This document shows positions 23,131 to 31,379 of a DNA stretch of 31,889 nt, one piece after another (position 1 is the first letter of the stretch; each line of letters begins with the position of its first letter). The stretch is from an uncultured Eubacteriales bacterium. Its GTDB lineage: Bacteria; Bacillota; Clostridia; Peptostreptococcales; Anaerovoracaceae. The notes below the pieces were generated by a model. It was given only the letters and a program-made list of their open reading frames with translations, did no database searches and had not been told where the DNA came from. Made by a program: the position numbers and the translations under genes. The stretch covers positions 1-31,889 of the forward strand of contig UQOC01000023.1 of the NCBI GenBank assembly GCA_900542565.1, written 5' to 3'.

Positions 23131-24450
23131 TCAGCTTTCAGCCTGCTCCGGCCTCTCCGGTCCGCTTTCGGACCCGTCGAGTACCAGATATGCGGCATAT
23201 ATCTTTGCCGCTTCCATTATTGTTTTTATTGAAAGACATTCGTCTTCCATGTGTACGCGGTCAACATCATCCGGAAAGAAAGGGCCCCAGCAGACGAAAT
23301 TTTCCAGAGCCTTGGCATAAGTGCATCCCGGCGCAAGGCAGAATTCACTTTTGTGCCCATAGGACTCATAGACCTGCTGCATCAGTCTCAACGACGGAAG
23401 TTTTTCACTTACCATGATCGGATCCTGGCATTCGATGAGCCGGGCTTTGAAGTTATACTCTCTTTCATGTTCCCTGAATCGGGCGAGGATGCTTTCACCT
23501 GTATTTCCAAACCTGTGGCGGATATTGACATTGACAGTCACAACACCGTTTTCTGCAGAAATGACCGTGGGTGCCGCCGTAGTCTTTCCTGCATATTCTC
23601 CGTTATAAAATTCAGTCCCGTCATCCAGTTTCAGCTGGGGAACATGGCAGTCCGACAAAAATCGGTCTATAAACTTCATAAAATTGAAAGGATACAGCTT
23701 TTCCCGATCCTTGCACATTTTGATTATGGCATTGTCTGCCGACTCCGGCGCCGAACTGTGGGCAGATATACCGTCATAAGCGATCTCCTCACCGCCTTTG
23801 AGCTGTATCACGGCTCTGGACGGTATCGTATTCCTGCTGTCACCGGCCAGCAGCCTGGTGATCCGGCAGCCTTCCGGTTCACTGAAAGTAAGACATATAT
23901 CCGCATATCCCTTTTCCACATTGTAAATGGGAAAAGCCCCATCCGGAGTAAATCCGTGATCCGGCGCCGGGAACTGCTCCTTAAAATGCTCCATATCTGT
24001 CCATATACCTTCTTCACAGGAACCGACAATGAGGCATATCTTCTTTTTCAGCGGTATCCCCAGTTCTTTGATTGCACGCAAGACATAAAGGCTTATCATC
24101 ACAGGGCCTTTATCATCGGCAGTTCCCCTGCCCCATATGGCTCCCTTGTCTATGGTCATGTCAAGCGGCGGATATGTCCACTTCTGCGGGTCTCCGATAC
24201 CCACCACATCTACATGAGTAAGGACACCGACAGTTTCCGGACCATCACCCAGCTCTATGACACACACATCTTTTTCTGCGGTCATCGAGGTTTTAAGGCC
24301 AAAATCCTGCGCTCTCCGCCTCACATATTCCAGCGCTGCAGTGCAGTTTTGCACATCTCCGTGGAGGCTGGGTATCCTGACCAGCTCCCTTATATCTTTC
24401 AGAAGTTCTTCCTGTTTCTGTTCTAAATAAGCGTCTGTTTTCTTTCTCAT
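23131..24450 (-). CDS. M20 family dipeptidase, PepV/Sapep-like
   Basis: 439-aa cytoplasmic metallopeptidase. Landmarks: LTHVDVVGIGD with His79 and Asp81, GRGTADDKGP with Asp112-Asp113, the catalytic pair Glu146-Glu147 in GSCEEG, Asp170 in TPDGAFP, and a late histidine in VHMEDE. GRGxxDDKGP with SCEE is characteristic of PepV/Sapep dipeptidases, which release amino acids from dipeptides, including beta-Ala dipeptides. I start at ATG 24450 because the in-frame ATG at 24648 lies deep inside the upstream gene. It overlaps the upstream M20 gene by ATGA, with GGCGGGA as ribosome site. Confidence 0.92.
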   Translation of the reverse strand: MRKKTDAYLEQKQEELLKDIRELVRIPSLHGDVQNCTAALEYVRRRAQDFGLKTSMTAEKDVCVIELGDGPETVGVLTHVDVVGIGDPQKWTYPPLDMTIDKGAIWGRGTADDKGPVMISLYVLRAIKELGIPLKKKICLIVGSCEEGIWTDMEHFKEQFPAPDHGFTPDGAFPIYNVEKGYADICLTFSEPEGCRITRLLAGDSRNTIPSRAVIQLKGGEEIAYDGISAHSSAPESADNAIIKMCKDREKLYPFNFMKFIDRFLSDCHVPQLKLDDGTEFYNGEYAGKTTAAPTVISAENGVVTVNVNIRHRFGNTGESILARFREHEREYNFKARLIECQDPIMVSEKLPSLRLMQQVYESYGHKSEFCLAPGCTYAKALENFVCWGPFFPDDVDRVHMEDECLSIKTIMEAAKIYAAYLVLDGSESGPERPEQAES

Positions 24451-25712
24451 TTTCCCGCCATCCTTTTTTCTGTCTGCCGGCAAAAGGCTGCTGCCATCCT
24501 GGTATATACCCTGTAACATTCGGTTATCTGCCGCGGGTCGATGTACTCTTTGTCTGAATGGCACACTTCCATATGTCCGGGACCGTAGATCACAACCGGC
24601 ATATGTCCGTAGTGATATATCAGCCCGGCGTCTGTCCAGCACGGGCACCCCACCAGGACAGCGTCTTTTTCTGTAACTTCCCTGTAACTTTCTTTTAGCT
24701 GCTTTACTACTTCTTCATCATCTCCCATGAAAAATCCGGCATGGACATATCCCGGCTCCATCACGCTTTCTTCCAGTATGTGCATGGTACAGTGAAAATC
24801 CGGGTCTGTTTCCGCAAGCCTGTCTATTATGTCCTCCAGCTCGCCGCAGCATTGTTCATAGGTCTCGGCTCCCGGCAGAAATCTCCGGTCAAGCTCCACG
24901 CTGCATTTTCCTGCCACGGTAGAAAGCTGTGTGCCGCCCTGTATCACACCAATGTTTACCGTGCTTTTCCCCACAAGGGGCAGTTCCCGTTTTACCAGCT
25001 CAGGCTCCAGCCGTGAACGGACAGCGTTTATAAAATCCACAGCTTTGTAGATGGCATTTACCCCGTTCTGATACTGTCCGCCGTGGACCGTCCTGCCCTC
25101 AAAATCAAAGCGGAACCACTCCAGTCCTTTCTGGGCTATCCCTATGGCTCCCGGCCCCAGAGCTTCTCCTACTATGGCGGCGTCTGCCCTGATGCCGTCT
25201 TTTAACATATGTACGGTTCCCAGACTGGCGCCTTCTTCGTCGGCTACACCGCAAAAGATCAGATCTCCTCCCAGGATGGCGCCGCTCCGCTTCAGAGCGA
25301 TCACTGCGCCCATCATGGCTGCCAGCGGTCCTTTCATGTCAGAAGTTCCTCTGCCGTGCAGAAAGCCGTTTTCATCTGTCCATGGCTCGTATGCTTTTTC
25401 CATGCCGTAAGCAGGTACCGTATCCATATGTCCGTTCAGCAGCAGAGATCTGCCGCCGCCTTTTCCGGGCAGCCTGGCGTAGACATTGCACCGCCCGTCT
25501 TTCAGCGGCGCTATCCGGCACTCTATGCCTTCCCTGTCAAAGATCTCTTTTATGTACCTCCCCACTCCGGCCTCCTGGTCTTTCCTCCCGCTGTATGACG
25601 GGATGGCGACCATGGCCCTGGTCCATTCCAGAAGTTCTTCGGATGTCACAAAATCTTCTGCTAAACCGCTTCTGCCGGTTTTACTTTCATTTTCTCTCCT
25701 TTCCTTTTCCAT
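24447..25712 (-). CDS. M20 family metallopeptidase, ArgE/DapE-like
   Basis: 421-aa cytoplasmic dizinc deacylase or peptidase. Landmarks: LLNGHMDTVP with His95 and Asp97, GRGTSDMKGP with Asp125, Glu159-Glu160 in ADEEG, Glu183 in VGEALGP, the dimerisation-domain HGGQYQNGVNAI, and the last metal ligand in EVCHSDKEYI. The family cleaves N-acyl-amino acids or dipeptides. The exact substrate cannot be read, though a peptidase role fits the neighbours. AAAGGA lies nine bases before the ATG. First gene of a four-gene operon (this gene, PepV-like, YfcC, C39-like lipoprotein) behind the site B promoter. Confidence 0.92.
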   Translation of the reverse strand: MEKERRENESKTGRSGLAEDFVTSEELLEWTRAMVAIPSYSGRKDQEAGVGRYIKEIFDREGIECRIAPLKDGRCNVYARLPGKGGGRSLLLNGHMDTVPAYGMEKAYEPWTDENGFLHGRGTSDMKGPLAAMMGAVIALKRSGAILGGDLIFCGVADEEGASLGTVHMLKDGIRADAAIVGEALGPGAIGIAQKGLEWFRFDFEGRTVHGGQYQNGVNAIYKAVDFINAVRSRLEPELVKRELPLVGKSTVNIGVIQGGTQLSTVAGKCSVELDRRFLPGAETYEQCCGELEDIIDRLAETDPDFHCTMHILEESVMEPGYVHAGFFMGDDEEVVKQLKESYREVTEKDAVLVGCPCWTDAGLIYHYGHMPVVIYGPGHMEVCHSDKEYIDPRQITECYRVYTRMAAAFCRQTEKRMAGK

Positions 25713-25751
25713 TTTCTTTTTCCTTTCTCCTGTACTGCTATGGTTTATTTA

Positions 25752-25806
25752 ATTTTAACAAAATAAAAACGGGTTTGCTATTACCCGTTTTTGCCCTGAA
25801 AATGGG
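25752..25806 (-). promoter_or_regulatory. Activator-type promoter: 29-bp element (site B) 20 bp from TAAAAT
   Basis: Element at 25778-25806 (dyad CCCGTTTT-N7-AAAATGGG within 25784-25806) is 25/29 identical to site A. Exactly 20 bp separate it from TAAAAT (25752-25757) on the minus strand, as in site A. The intervening 20 bp are not similar, so conservation is confined to element and -10. A third half-site, AAAAACGGGT (25765-25774), forms a perfect 10-bp dyad with ACCCGTTTTT (25783-25792). It faces the peptidase operon. Confidence 0.68.
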
Positions 25807-25895
25807 TGATGCCTCATGGCTGCCCTATCAGGATGTACAGCCGAAAAGGCTTGGCTGCGGCTCTGGCCTGCCGCATATCGTCCCATTTTTTGTAC

Positions 25896-25926
25896 AAAAA
25901 AAGCAGCCCTTTATCAAAAGGACTGC
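25896..25926 (-). terminator. Intrinsic terminator of the two-HTH regulator gene
   Basis: Stem GCAGCCCTTT (25903-25912) / AAAGGACTGC (25917-25926), one wobble pair, followed on the minus strand by TTTTTTT (25896-25902). It lies about 290 bp after the regulator's stop. Confidence 0.75.
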
Positions 25927-26212
25927 ACATATTGCAGACAAACTAAAGACCGCAAAACTCTCTCCGACCTGCAGCAGCAGGTGCTGGTCAAAGAAATTCG
26001 GACAGCAGGATTCTCTGCCGTTCATATAGAAGGCGGCATCTGAAAAGAGCCTATTTAGAGAATTTTTCCGTTTAATGCCGGGGCATTTGCACATTTTCAA
26101 AATACGATGTGTATCCTCGTACGGGATCCAGTCCCGGAATGTCTACTGCTCATGGTCAGGCAGAGCGCTCAAGATGGTCAGACAGAATGTTCAATCAGAG
26201 CGCCGTTTCATC
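25927..26212. other. Gene-free stretch downstream of the regulator
   Basis: I see no convincing gene or RNA here. A 90-codon minus-strand reading frame (25828-26100) runs through the terminator and lacks a ribosome site. A small hairpin, GACCTGC/GCAGGT, lies near 25968-25984. The segment may be just a long 3' untranslated region. Confidence 0.5.
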
Positions 26213-27511
26213 TCATCTCAGCATATACTGTTTCAGTTCTTTTCGTGTCTCCACATCCAGTTTCCTCATAGCTTCGGAGATGTGGCTCTTGACCGTATTG
26301 ACCGAAATATGCAGATGCTCGGCAATCTCAAGATTTGTCCAGCCTCTGGCAGCAAGCATAGCCATGGCAAATTCGGTCGTGGTCAGATCGTCGGCCACAT
26401 CATGTCCGGTGATAGGGTTATGTACTCTACGCCATCCGGAAGAGAAACGATAGGTTATATCTATTATCCGCTTGAAATCTTTTGGCCATTTGGGCTTGAT
26501 GACCGCTTCCAGCATTGCTCCAAGCAGGCCATGGTGTTCGCCAAAGCCTTCAATAAGGTCATCAGGCCTTGCTATATCCCACGCTTCCAAAAGATGTTCT
26601 CTGGCCCGGTCAGGCTGTTTGAGGCTCATGTAGTCCATCACTGCCACCAGGTGCAGATATATGGCTGGTATAGGATAAAGGGATGCCCCCATGGCAAGGG
26701 TTGCCTCTACGGTGCCTGCACTGTGGGCATATTCGCCTTTAAGATACATATAATGGGCCTGAACATACATGGCAAAAGCCCTGAGCCCCGGCGGAAGCAG
26801 CTGCAGGAAGTTTCCTGCCTCCGGCATTTGGTCAGGCAGCGGCAGATGAAGGAGGACAGCCCCTGCTGACGCTACAAAAGCCGAAGCCGCCTTAAACTGA
26901 GGCGACCGTTCTCCTGCAGCAGCTATGGAAGCATTCAGTTCACCCAGAGCAAACCTTGCATTGGATATCTGTCCTATGGAAAGATTGGCATATGTATAGA
27001 GCAGGCATGCAGAAAGCCTCGCACCCATATCAGTACTGGTCAGATAGGGCTCTGCTTCTTTTGCGGCTTTTTCGGGCTGTCCGCTGAAATAATGGTATTC
27101 TGCCATGGCAATATCCTTTTGCGCCCCTTCCTCCATGGCTTCTACAGCCTCTTTGCACCTGCCCGGTGTAAATGCCGTGTTCATCAGGGGCATGAGGTTT
27201 GTATGGTCCAAAAGCCCTCCGGATTTCTTTCCGGTATCAGCACTGCCCGACGGCTGTTTGGCTTGTCCGTCCGACGGCTGCTTGAGATGTACACTCTCTG
27301 GCTGTAACGGGCCGGGTATGGATCCTCCGGTTTCTGCAGAGCGCCCGGCATGCCGCGGATCCGTTGGCTTTTGAGCGTTTTCAGGAATTGCCCAGGATTT
27401 CCCGAATCTATGGGCGCCGGGTATCCGCCCTTCTGCACAGTATTGATTGATCCTTCGTTCAGATACTCCCCACTTCTCAGCCATCTGCCGTACGGACAGA
27501 TAATTTTCCAT
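26213..27511 (-). CDS. Transcriptional regulator with N-terminal excisionase/MerR-type HTH and C-terminal LuxR-type HTH
   Basis: 432 aa. Residues 1-43 (YLSVRQMAEKWGVSERRINQ..., then RIPGAHRFGKSWAIP) are a winged HTH of the excisionase/MerR kind. A Pro/Ser/Gly-rich linker follows (about 46-100), then a helical, TPR-like middle (about 110-355). Residues about 370-432 are a LuxR/GerE HTH: LTTTEFAMAMLAARGWTNLE, then IAEHLHISVNTVKSHI. There is no receiver, autoinducer or P-loop domain. It lies alone behind a strong promoter and upstream of the two operons that share sites A and B, so I propose it as their activator; this is inference. The AGGCGGTGG ribosome site before the ATG is strong. Confidence 0.87.
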   Translation of the reverse strand: MENYLSVRQMAEKWGVSERRINQYCAEGRIPGAHRFGKSWAIPENAQKPTDPRHAGRSAETGGSIPGPLQPESVHLKQPSDGQAKQPSGSADTGKKSGGLLDHTNLMPLMNTAFTPGRCKEAVEAMEEGAQKDIAMAEYHYFSGQPEKAAKEAEPYLTSTDMGARLSACLLYTYANLSIGQISNARFALGELNASIAAAGERSPQFKAASAFVASAGAVLLHLPLPDQMPEAGNFLQLLPPGLRAFAMYVQAHYMYLKGEYAHSAGTVEATLAMGASLYPIPAIYLHLVAVMDYMSLKQPDRAREHLLEAWDIARPDDLIEGFGEHHGLLGAMLEAVIKPKWPKDFKRIIDITYRFSSGWRRVHNPITGHDVADDLTTTEFAMAMLAARGWTNLEIAEHLHISVNTVKSHISEAMRKLDVETRKELKQYMLR

Positions 27512-27573
27512 TTTGCCACCGCCTCCCAGAGAAAAAACATATCAGACTTGTCAATGGTAAATGATATATTGGT

Positions 27574-27602
27574 ATTATATGCGAATATCCGTATGCTTTC
27601 AA
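27574..27602 (-). promoter_or_regulatory. Sigma-A-type promoter of the two-HTH regulator gene
   Basis: Minus strand: TTGAAA (27597-27602), 17-bp spacer, TATAAT (27574-27579). Leader of about 55 nt before the ATG at 27511. Confidence 0.75.
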
Positions 27603-27632
27603 GGGGGAAGGCGTTTTTTCAGAAAACCGACA

Positions 27633-27661
27633 TAATAACCCGTATGCGCCATAACCCGCAC
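27633..27661. promoter_or_regulatory. Site C: weak relative of the site A/B element upstream of the regulator
   Basis: TAATAACCCGTATGCGCC shares ACCCGT-N4-GCC and its spacing with sites A and B, but not the AAAATGGG arm; instead a second ATAACCCG follows as a direct repeat. It lies about 30 bp upstream of the regulator's -35 box, not overlapping it. It could be an autoregulatory site; the match is partial and may be chance. Confidence 0.3.
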
Positions 27662-27744
27662 GCTCTTAAAGTGATACGCCATACAGTATGGGGCCGCCTA
27701 AAGCAGCGGGGAAAGCCCATTTAAAGGCAGGCGCCGGGTCAGGC

Positions 27745-27775
27745 ACAAAAAACATGCAGGCAAAATGCCTGCATG
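27745..27775 (-). terminator. Intrinsic terminator of the GT2-GtrA gene
   Basis: Perfect 9-bp stem CATGCAGGC (27753-27761) / GCCTGCATG (27767-27775), followed on the minus strand by TTTTTTGTG, 39 bp after the stop at 27814. Confidence 0.88.
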
Positions 27776-27813
27776 AAGTACATTACAACTATCCTGCCGC
27801 TCTTATATCTGCC

Positions 27814-28851
27814 TTATACCACTGTCCTGCCTTTCCTGAAGATAATGAAATTCTGTATAAGCCAGCTCATCACAAACAGCATGCATTCTGTGAGCAGCTT
27901 CGCCGGATACACTGACATATCCAATATCTGGGTGAAAAATTCCAGTATGAGATTGTTCATTATCAGGATAAACCCGGCCAGTGCAAAATACTGCAATGCG
28001 GTCCCTAGCCTGCGCTTTTCCCGGAAAACGAAACGGCAGTTCATGCTGTAGTTATACATGGCGCTTATAACTCTTGCCGATACATTGGCTCCAAGTACCC
28101 AGCCTGCTGTATGCGGCACTATGAGCATGATCGCCGTGAAGAGGATATAATCAAGGACAAAGCTGCTCAAAGAGGACAGGCTGAATTTGATTATATCCTT
28201 ATATATCCTTGCCGAATCCCTGAAAGAACGGAAATGGGACACGGAATTCTTTTTGTCGTGGTAAATGGTGCTGATCGGTATTTCTTTGATCGGCACCCCT
28301 TCTTTTGCCAGTTTTATGAGAACATTCATCTCATATTCATATCTTTCGCCCTCAATGGACAGGAGCCGCTCCACCAGCTCCGGAGAAAAGGCTCTGAGTC
28401 CTGTCTGGGTGTCAGACACAGCAACTCCGCTTACCATTCGGAATACATTTCTTGTTATCTTATTGCCCAGCCGTGATCTGGTCGGCATATCTTTTCCCAC
28501 AGCTCTCACACCCAGGACAAGGGCTTCTTTGCTCAGGGAAGCCGCAGCCAGCAGCTTCATCATGTCCTCAGGCAGATGCTGTCCGTCTGAGTCCATTACA
28601 CCGATGGCCTCCACTCCATCAGTCTTGTCCTTTATATACCCCAGTGCTGTTTTTATTGCCGCTCCTTTTCCGCGGTTTTCCTCATGTCTGAGGACTATGC
28701 ACCTGTCTTCGACCGCATTGAAGATATGTTCGTGCTCTTCCCCGCTCCCATCGTCGACAACGATCTTTTCCAGATCATAAGGCTCCAGGTCTCCGATGAG
28801 TTTTATCAGAGTATCATCCGGCTTGTAGGCTGGAATAATCACCAGCAGCAT
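27814..28851 (-). CDS. Membrane glycosyltransferase: GT2 (DPM1-like) domain fused to GtrA domain
   Basis: 345 aa. Residues 1-215 are a GT-A fold family 2 glycosyltransferase of the dolichol/undecaprenyl-phosphate mannose synthase type: VIIPAYKPDDTL at the start, IVVDDGSG (30-37) and the metal-binding DSDGQH (87-92). Residues about 225-340 form a GtrA domain of four hydrophobic segments, which places polyprenyl-linked sugars across the membrane. Expected to charge undecaprenyl phosphate with a sugar and help flip it for wall or teichoic-acid glycosylation. AAAGGAGAG five bases before the ATG. A monocistronic unit with its own promoter and terminator. Confidence 0.92.
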   Translation of the reverse strand: MLLVIIPAYKPDDTLIKLIGDLEPYDLEKIVVDDGSGEEHEHIFNAVEDRCIVLRHEENRGKGAAIKTALGYIKDKTDGVEAIGVMDSDGQHLPEDMMKLLAAASLSKEALVLGVRAVGKDMPTRSRLGNKITRNVFRMVSGVAVSDTQTGLRAFSPELVERLLSIEGERYEYEMNVLIKLAKEGVPIKEIPISTIYHDKKNSVSHFRSFRDSARIYKDIIKFSLSSLSSFVLDYILFTAIMLIVPHTAGWVLGANVSARVISAMYNYSMNCRFVFREKRRLGTALQYFALAGFILIMNNLILEFFTQILDMSVYPAKLLTECMLFVMSWLIQNFIIFRKGRTVV

Positions 28852-28896
28852 AGTTCTCTCCTTTCTGCTACCTATAACTTTGCTTTTCTACAGATG

Positions 28897-28905
28897 ATTA
28901 TATCA
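28897..28905 (-). promoter_or_regulatory. Extended -10 promoter of the GT2-GtrA gene
   Basis: Minus strand TGA-TATAAT (TATAAT at 28897-28902) with no good -35; the TG extension may compensate. It leaves a leader of about 40 nt. Confidence 0.4.
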
Positions 28906-28964
28906 GTCAATTATAAAATGTGTTTAAATAATATCTTAATTATTTTTGACGAAAGTATATTTTT

Positions 28965-29885
28965 TTATGACGCACTCTTTTTTTCATCTCCTTGCATCAG
29001 ACCGTCCCTGTCCGGTTCTTCGTCTCTGACGCATGCGATTATCACCGTTGCAGCCAATATGAGCACGCATCCTGCTATCCCTCTTGCAGAAAAGCTTTCT
29101 CCATGAGCGGCTACGCCGATCACAACGCTGGTTATGGGCTCAAAAGTGCTCAGAATAGACGCACTTTGGCCTCCGGTATATTTTACCCCGATCTGGAATC
29201 CCAAAACAGCGATAAACGAAGCCCCGACAGAGAAAACAGCGGCAACCAGCCATCCGCTCCAAGGCATCGCCAGGGCAAGCTGCCCTGTGGCAAGGCATAT
29301 TATGAAGAACATCACAGTTCCTATGGCATTCATATAGAATATCATCTTCAGCGAATCCATCTCTTTGAGTTCACTCTTGTCCAGGTAAATTATGTAAAAG
29401 GCGTATGTATTCCCGGAGATGAAAGCCAGGAGTATGCCGATGATATTTCCGCCCATGCCGACATCATAGAACAGGAATATACCTGCCATGCACATTATCA
29501 CGCATATGAGCTTTACAGGCTTTATCTTTTCTTTCAGAAATATCGCACTGAACACTATCACCATTGCCGGATAGCAGAAATGCAGCGTGGTCGCCATGCC
29601 GGTGGGAATAAATGAATAGGAAGAGAACAGCAGGGGCGCTGTCCCTCCATATCCTGCCACCGTTATCAGTACCAATTTCCAGAACTGGGATTTTGTGATG
29701 CCCATGGGTATCTTTTTCGCCTTTAAATATATGAGCAGCGGGATCAGCGACAGTGAAAACCGCAGAAATACCACGCTTAAAGTAGTCCCTCCCACTGAAG
29801 TCAGATATGTTGAAAATGTCGGCACAAACCCGAAAAATACGGCGGAAATGATAACCCCTATGACGCCTATGGTTCTTTTGCTCAT
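28965..29885 (-). CDS. EamA-family (DMT superfamily) transporter
   Basis: 306-aa membrane protein with ten hydrophobic segments in two EamA repeats; the loop LHFCYPAMVIVFSAIFLKEKI closes the first repeat and STFEPITSVVIGV closes the second, as is usual. Members export amino acids or other metabolites; the substrate is unknown. It ends with a charged cytoplasmic tail (RDEEPDRDGLMQGDEKK). The start has AGGAGG five bases upstream. That SD directly follows the T-tract of a hairpin (29899-29954), so asnS read-through could be conditional. Confidence 0.9.
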   Translation of the reverse strand: MSKRTIGVIGVIISAVFFGFVPTFSTYLTSVGGTTLSVVFLRFSLSLIPLLIYLKAKKIPMGITKSQFWKLVLITVAGYGGTAPLLFSSYSFIPTGMATTLHFCYPAMVIVFSAIFLKEKIKPVKLICVIMCMAGIFLFYDVGMGGNIIGILLAFISGNTYAFYIIYLDKSELKEMDSLKMIFYMNAIGTVMFFIICLATGQLALAMPWSGWLVAAVFSVGASFIAVLGFQIGVKYTGGQSASILSTFEPITSVVIGVAAHGESFSARGIAGCVLILAATVIIACVRDEEPDRDGLMQGDEKKSAS

Positions 29886-29896
29886 CTATTCCTCCT

Positions 29897-29954
29897 AAAA
29901 AAATTCTACAACATTCTTTCGCTGCTCTTTCGCCGCGGCGCTGTAGAATTTTTT
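29897..29954. terminator. Hairpin with A/T-rich arms between asnS and the EamA gene
   Basis: AAAAATTCTACA (29899-29910) pairs with TGTAGAATTTTT (29942-29953), enclosing a 31-nt loop with GCGCCGCGGCG and TTTCGC repeats. On the minus strand it continues into TTTTTTT and then immediately the AGGAGG of the EamA gene. It may be the asnS terminator; the A/T-rich stem and large loop make it uncertain. Confidence 0.5.
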
Positions 29955-29964
29955 AAAATCCGTG

Positions 29965-31359
29965 TTAAAACTCTGCTGTCTTTGGTGTTCTCGGGAACGG
30001 CAGCACATCCCTTATGTTGCTCATACCTGTTATATACATGATGATCCTCTCGAATCCGAGGCCGTACCCGGCATGCTTTACGCCTCCGTATTTTCTCAGA
30101 TCCAGATACCACCAGTAATCCTTTTCGTCAAGTCCCAGCTCTTTCATCCGTGCGGTCAGCACTTCAAGGCGCTCTTCTCTCTGGCTTCCTCCGATGATCT
30201 CTCCGACTCCCGGCACCAGAAGATCGCAGGCGGCAACAGTCTTGTCGTCGTCGTTGAGCCTCATGTAGAAGGCCTTGATGTCCTTAGGATAATCCGTCAC
30301 AAACACCGGTCTTTTGAATATCTGCTCTGTCAGGTATCTTTCGTGCTCTGTCTGCAGGTCGATACCCCATTCCACCGGATACTGGAACTCCTTGCCGGAT
30401 TTTTTCAGCAGATCGACTGCTTCTGTATATGTGACACGGCCAAAATCCGAGCTGACAATATGATCCAGACGATCCAGCAGGCCTTTGTCCACAAATTTAC
30501 TGAAAAATTCCATTTCTTCAGGGGCTTTTTCGAGGACGAAGTTGATGATATATTTTATCATGTCCTCTGCCAGCTCCATGTTGTCCTCAAGGTCGGCAAA
30601 AGCGATCTCCGGCTCGATCATCCAGAACTCGGATGCGTGCCTTGCGGTGTTGGAGTTTTCTGCCCTGAAAGTAGGTCCGAATGTATATATGTTGCGGAAA
30701 GCCATGGCAAAAGTTTCTCCTTCCAGCTGTCCGCTTACTGTCAGGTTAGTTTCTTTCCCGAAAAAATCGCTGCTGTAGTCTATCCTGCCATCCTCTGCCC
30801 TCGGCAGGTTGTCGAGGTCCAGTGTCGTCACCTGGAACATCTCTCCTGCGCCTTCGGCATCGCTGCCTGTGATTATCGGCGTGTGGACATAGACAAAATC
30901 CCTGTCCTGGAAAAATTTATGGATCGCATAGGCTACGAGGGATCTGACTCTGAAAACTGCTGAAAATGTATTACTCCTCGGTCTGAGGTGAGCGATCTCC
31001 CTGAGGAATTCCATGGTATGCCTCTTGGGCTGCAGCGGATAATCAGGTGTAGATGCCGCCTCTATCTCTACCTTGCGTGCTTTTATCTCAAACGGCTGTT
31101 TGGCGTTTGGCGTGAGAGTCACTATACCGGTCACGGCAAGGGCCGTGGCCACATAGGCTTTTGCGATTTGCTCAAAGTTATCTATAAATTCTTCTTCATA
31201 CACCACCTGCACGGATTTAAAGAATGTTCCGTCATTCAGTTCTATGAACCCGAACTTGTTGGAGTTCCTGTTGTTGCGGACCCATCCCCTTACCAGTATC
31301 TCCTGTCCGTCATAGTCTTTTGTGTTTCTGAAAAGTTCTCTTAATAATACTTCTTTCAT
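29965..31359 (-). CDS. asnS: Asparaginyl-tRNA synthetase
   Basis: 464 aa, the normal length. Ligates asparagine to tRNA(Asn) in the cytoplasm. An N-terminal OB-fold anticodon-binding domain ([21 protein letters not shown]) precedes a class II catalytic core with motif 2 ([20 protein letters not shown]) and motif 3 ([20 protein letters not shown] then PFPRTP). The starting [10 protein letters not shown] is typical of AsnRS; I start at 31359 because the in-frame 31407 lies within the repeat-bearing leader and lacks a ribosome site. AGAAGG is 10 bases before the ATG. No T-box is visible; the leader instead has three 32-bp repeats. Confidence 0.97.
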   Translation of the reverse strand: MKEVLLRELFRNTKDYDGQEILVRGWVRNNRNSNKFGFIELNDGTFFKSVQVVYEEEFIDNFEQIAKAYVATALAVTGIVTLTPNAKQPFEIKARKVEIEAASTPDYPLQPKRHTMEFLREIAHLRPRSNTFSAVFRVRSLVAYAIHKFFQDRDFVYVHTPIITGSDAEGAGEMFQVTTLDLDNLPRAEDGRIDYSSDFFGKETNLTVSGQLEGETFAMAFRNIYTFGPTFRAENSNTARHASEFWMIEPEIAFADLEDNMELAEDMIKYIINFVLEKAPEEMEFFSKFVDKGLLDRLDHIVSSDFGRVTYTEAVDLLKKSGKEFQYPVEWGIDLQTEHERYLTEQIFKRPVFVTDYPKDIKAFYMRLNDDDKTVAACDLLVPGVGEIIGGSQREERLEVLTARMKELGLDEKDYWWYLDLRKYGGVKHAGYGLGFERIIMYITGMSNIRDVLPFPRTPKTAEF

Positions 31360-31379
31360 CTGAATATACCTTCTCTTTA

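Noticed and set aside
23251..24426. 391-codon plus-strand open frame opposite the PepV-like gene
   Set aside because: The minus strand encodes all M20 motifs in this stretch; the plus frame has no recognisable domain.
25828..26100. 90-codon minus-strand frame after the two-HTH regulator
   Set aside because: It crosses an intrinsic terminator and has no ribosome site or recognisable motif.
29962..30963. 333-codon plus-strand open frame opposite asnS
   Set aside because: Antisense to conserved AsnRS motifs 2 and 3; no ribosome site.
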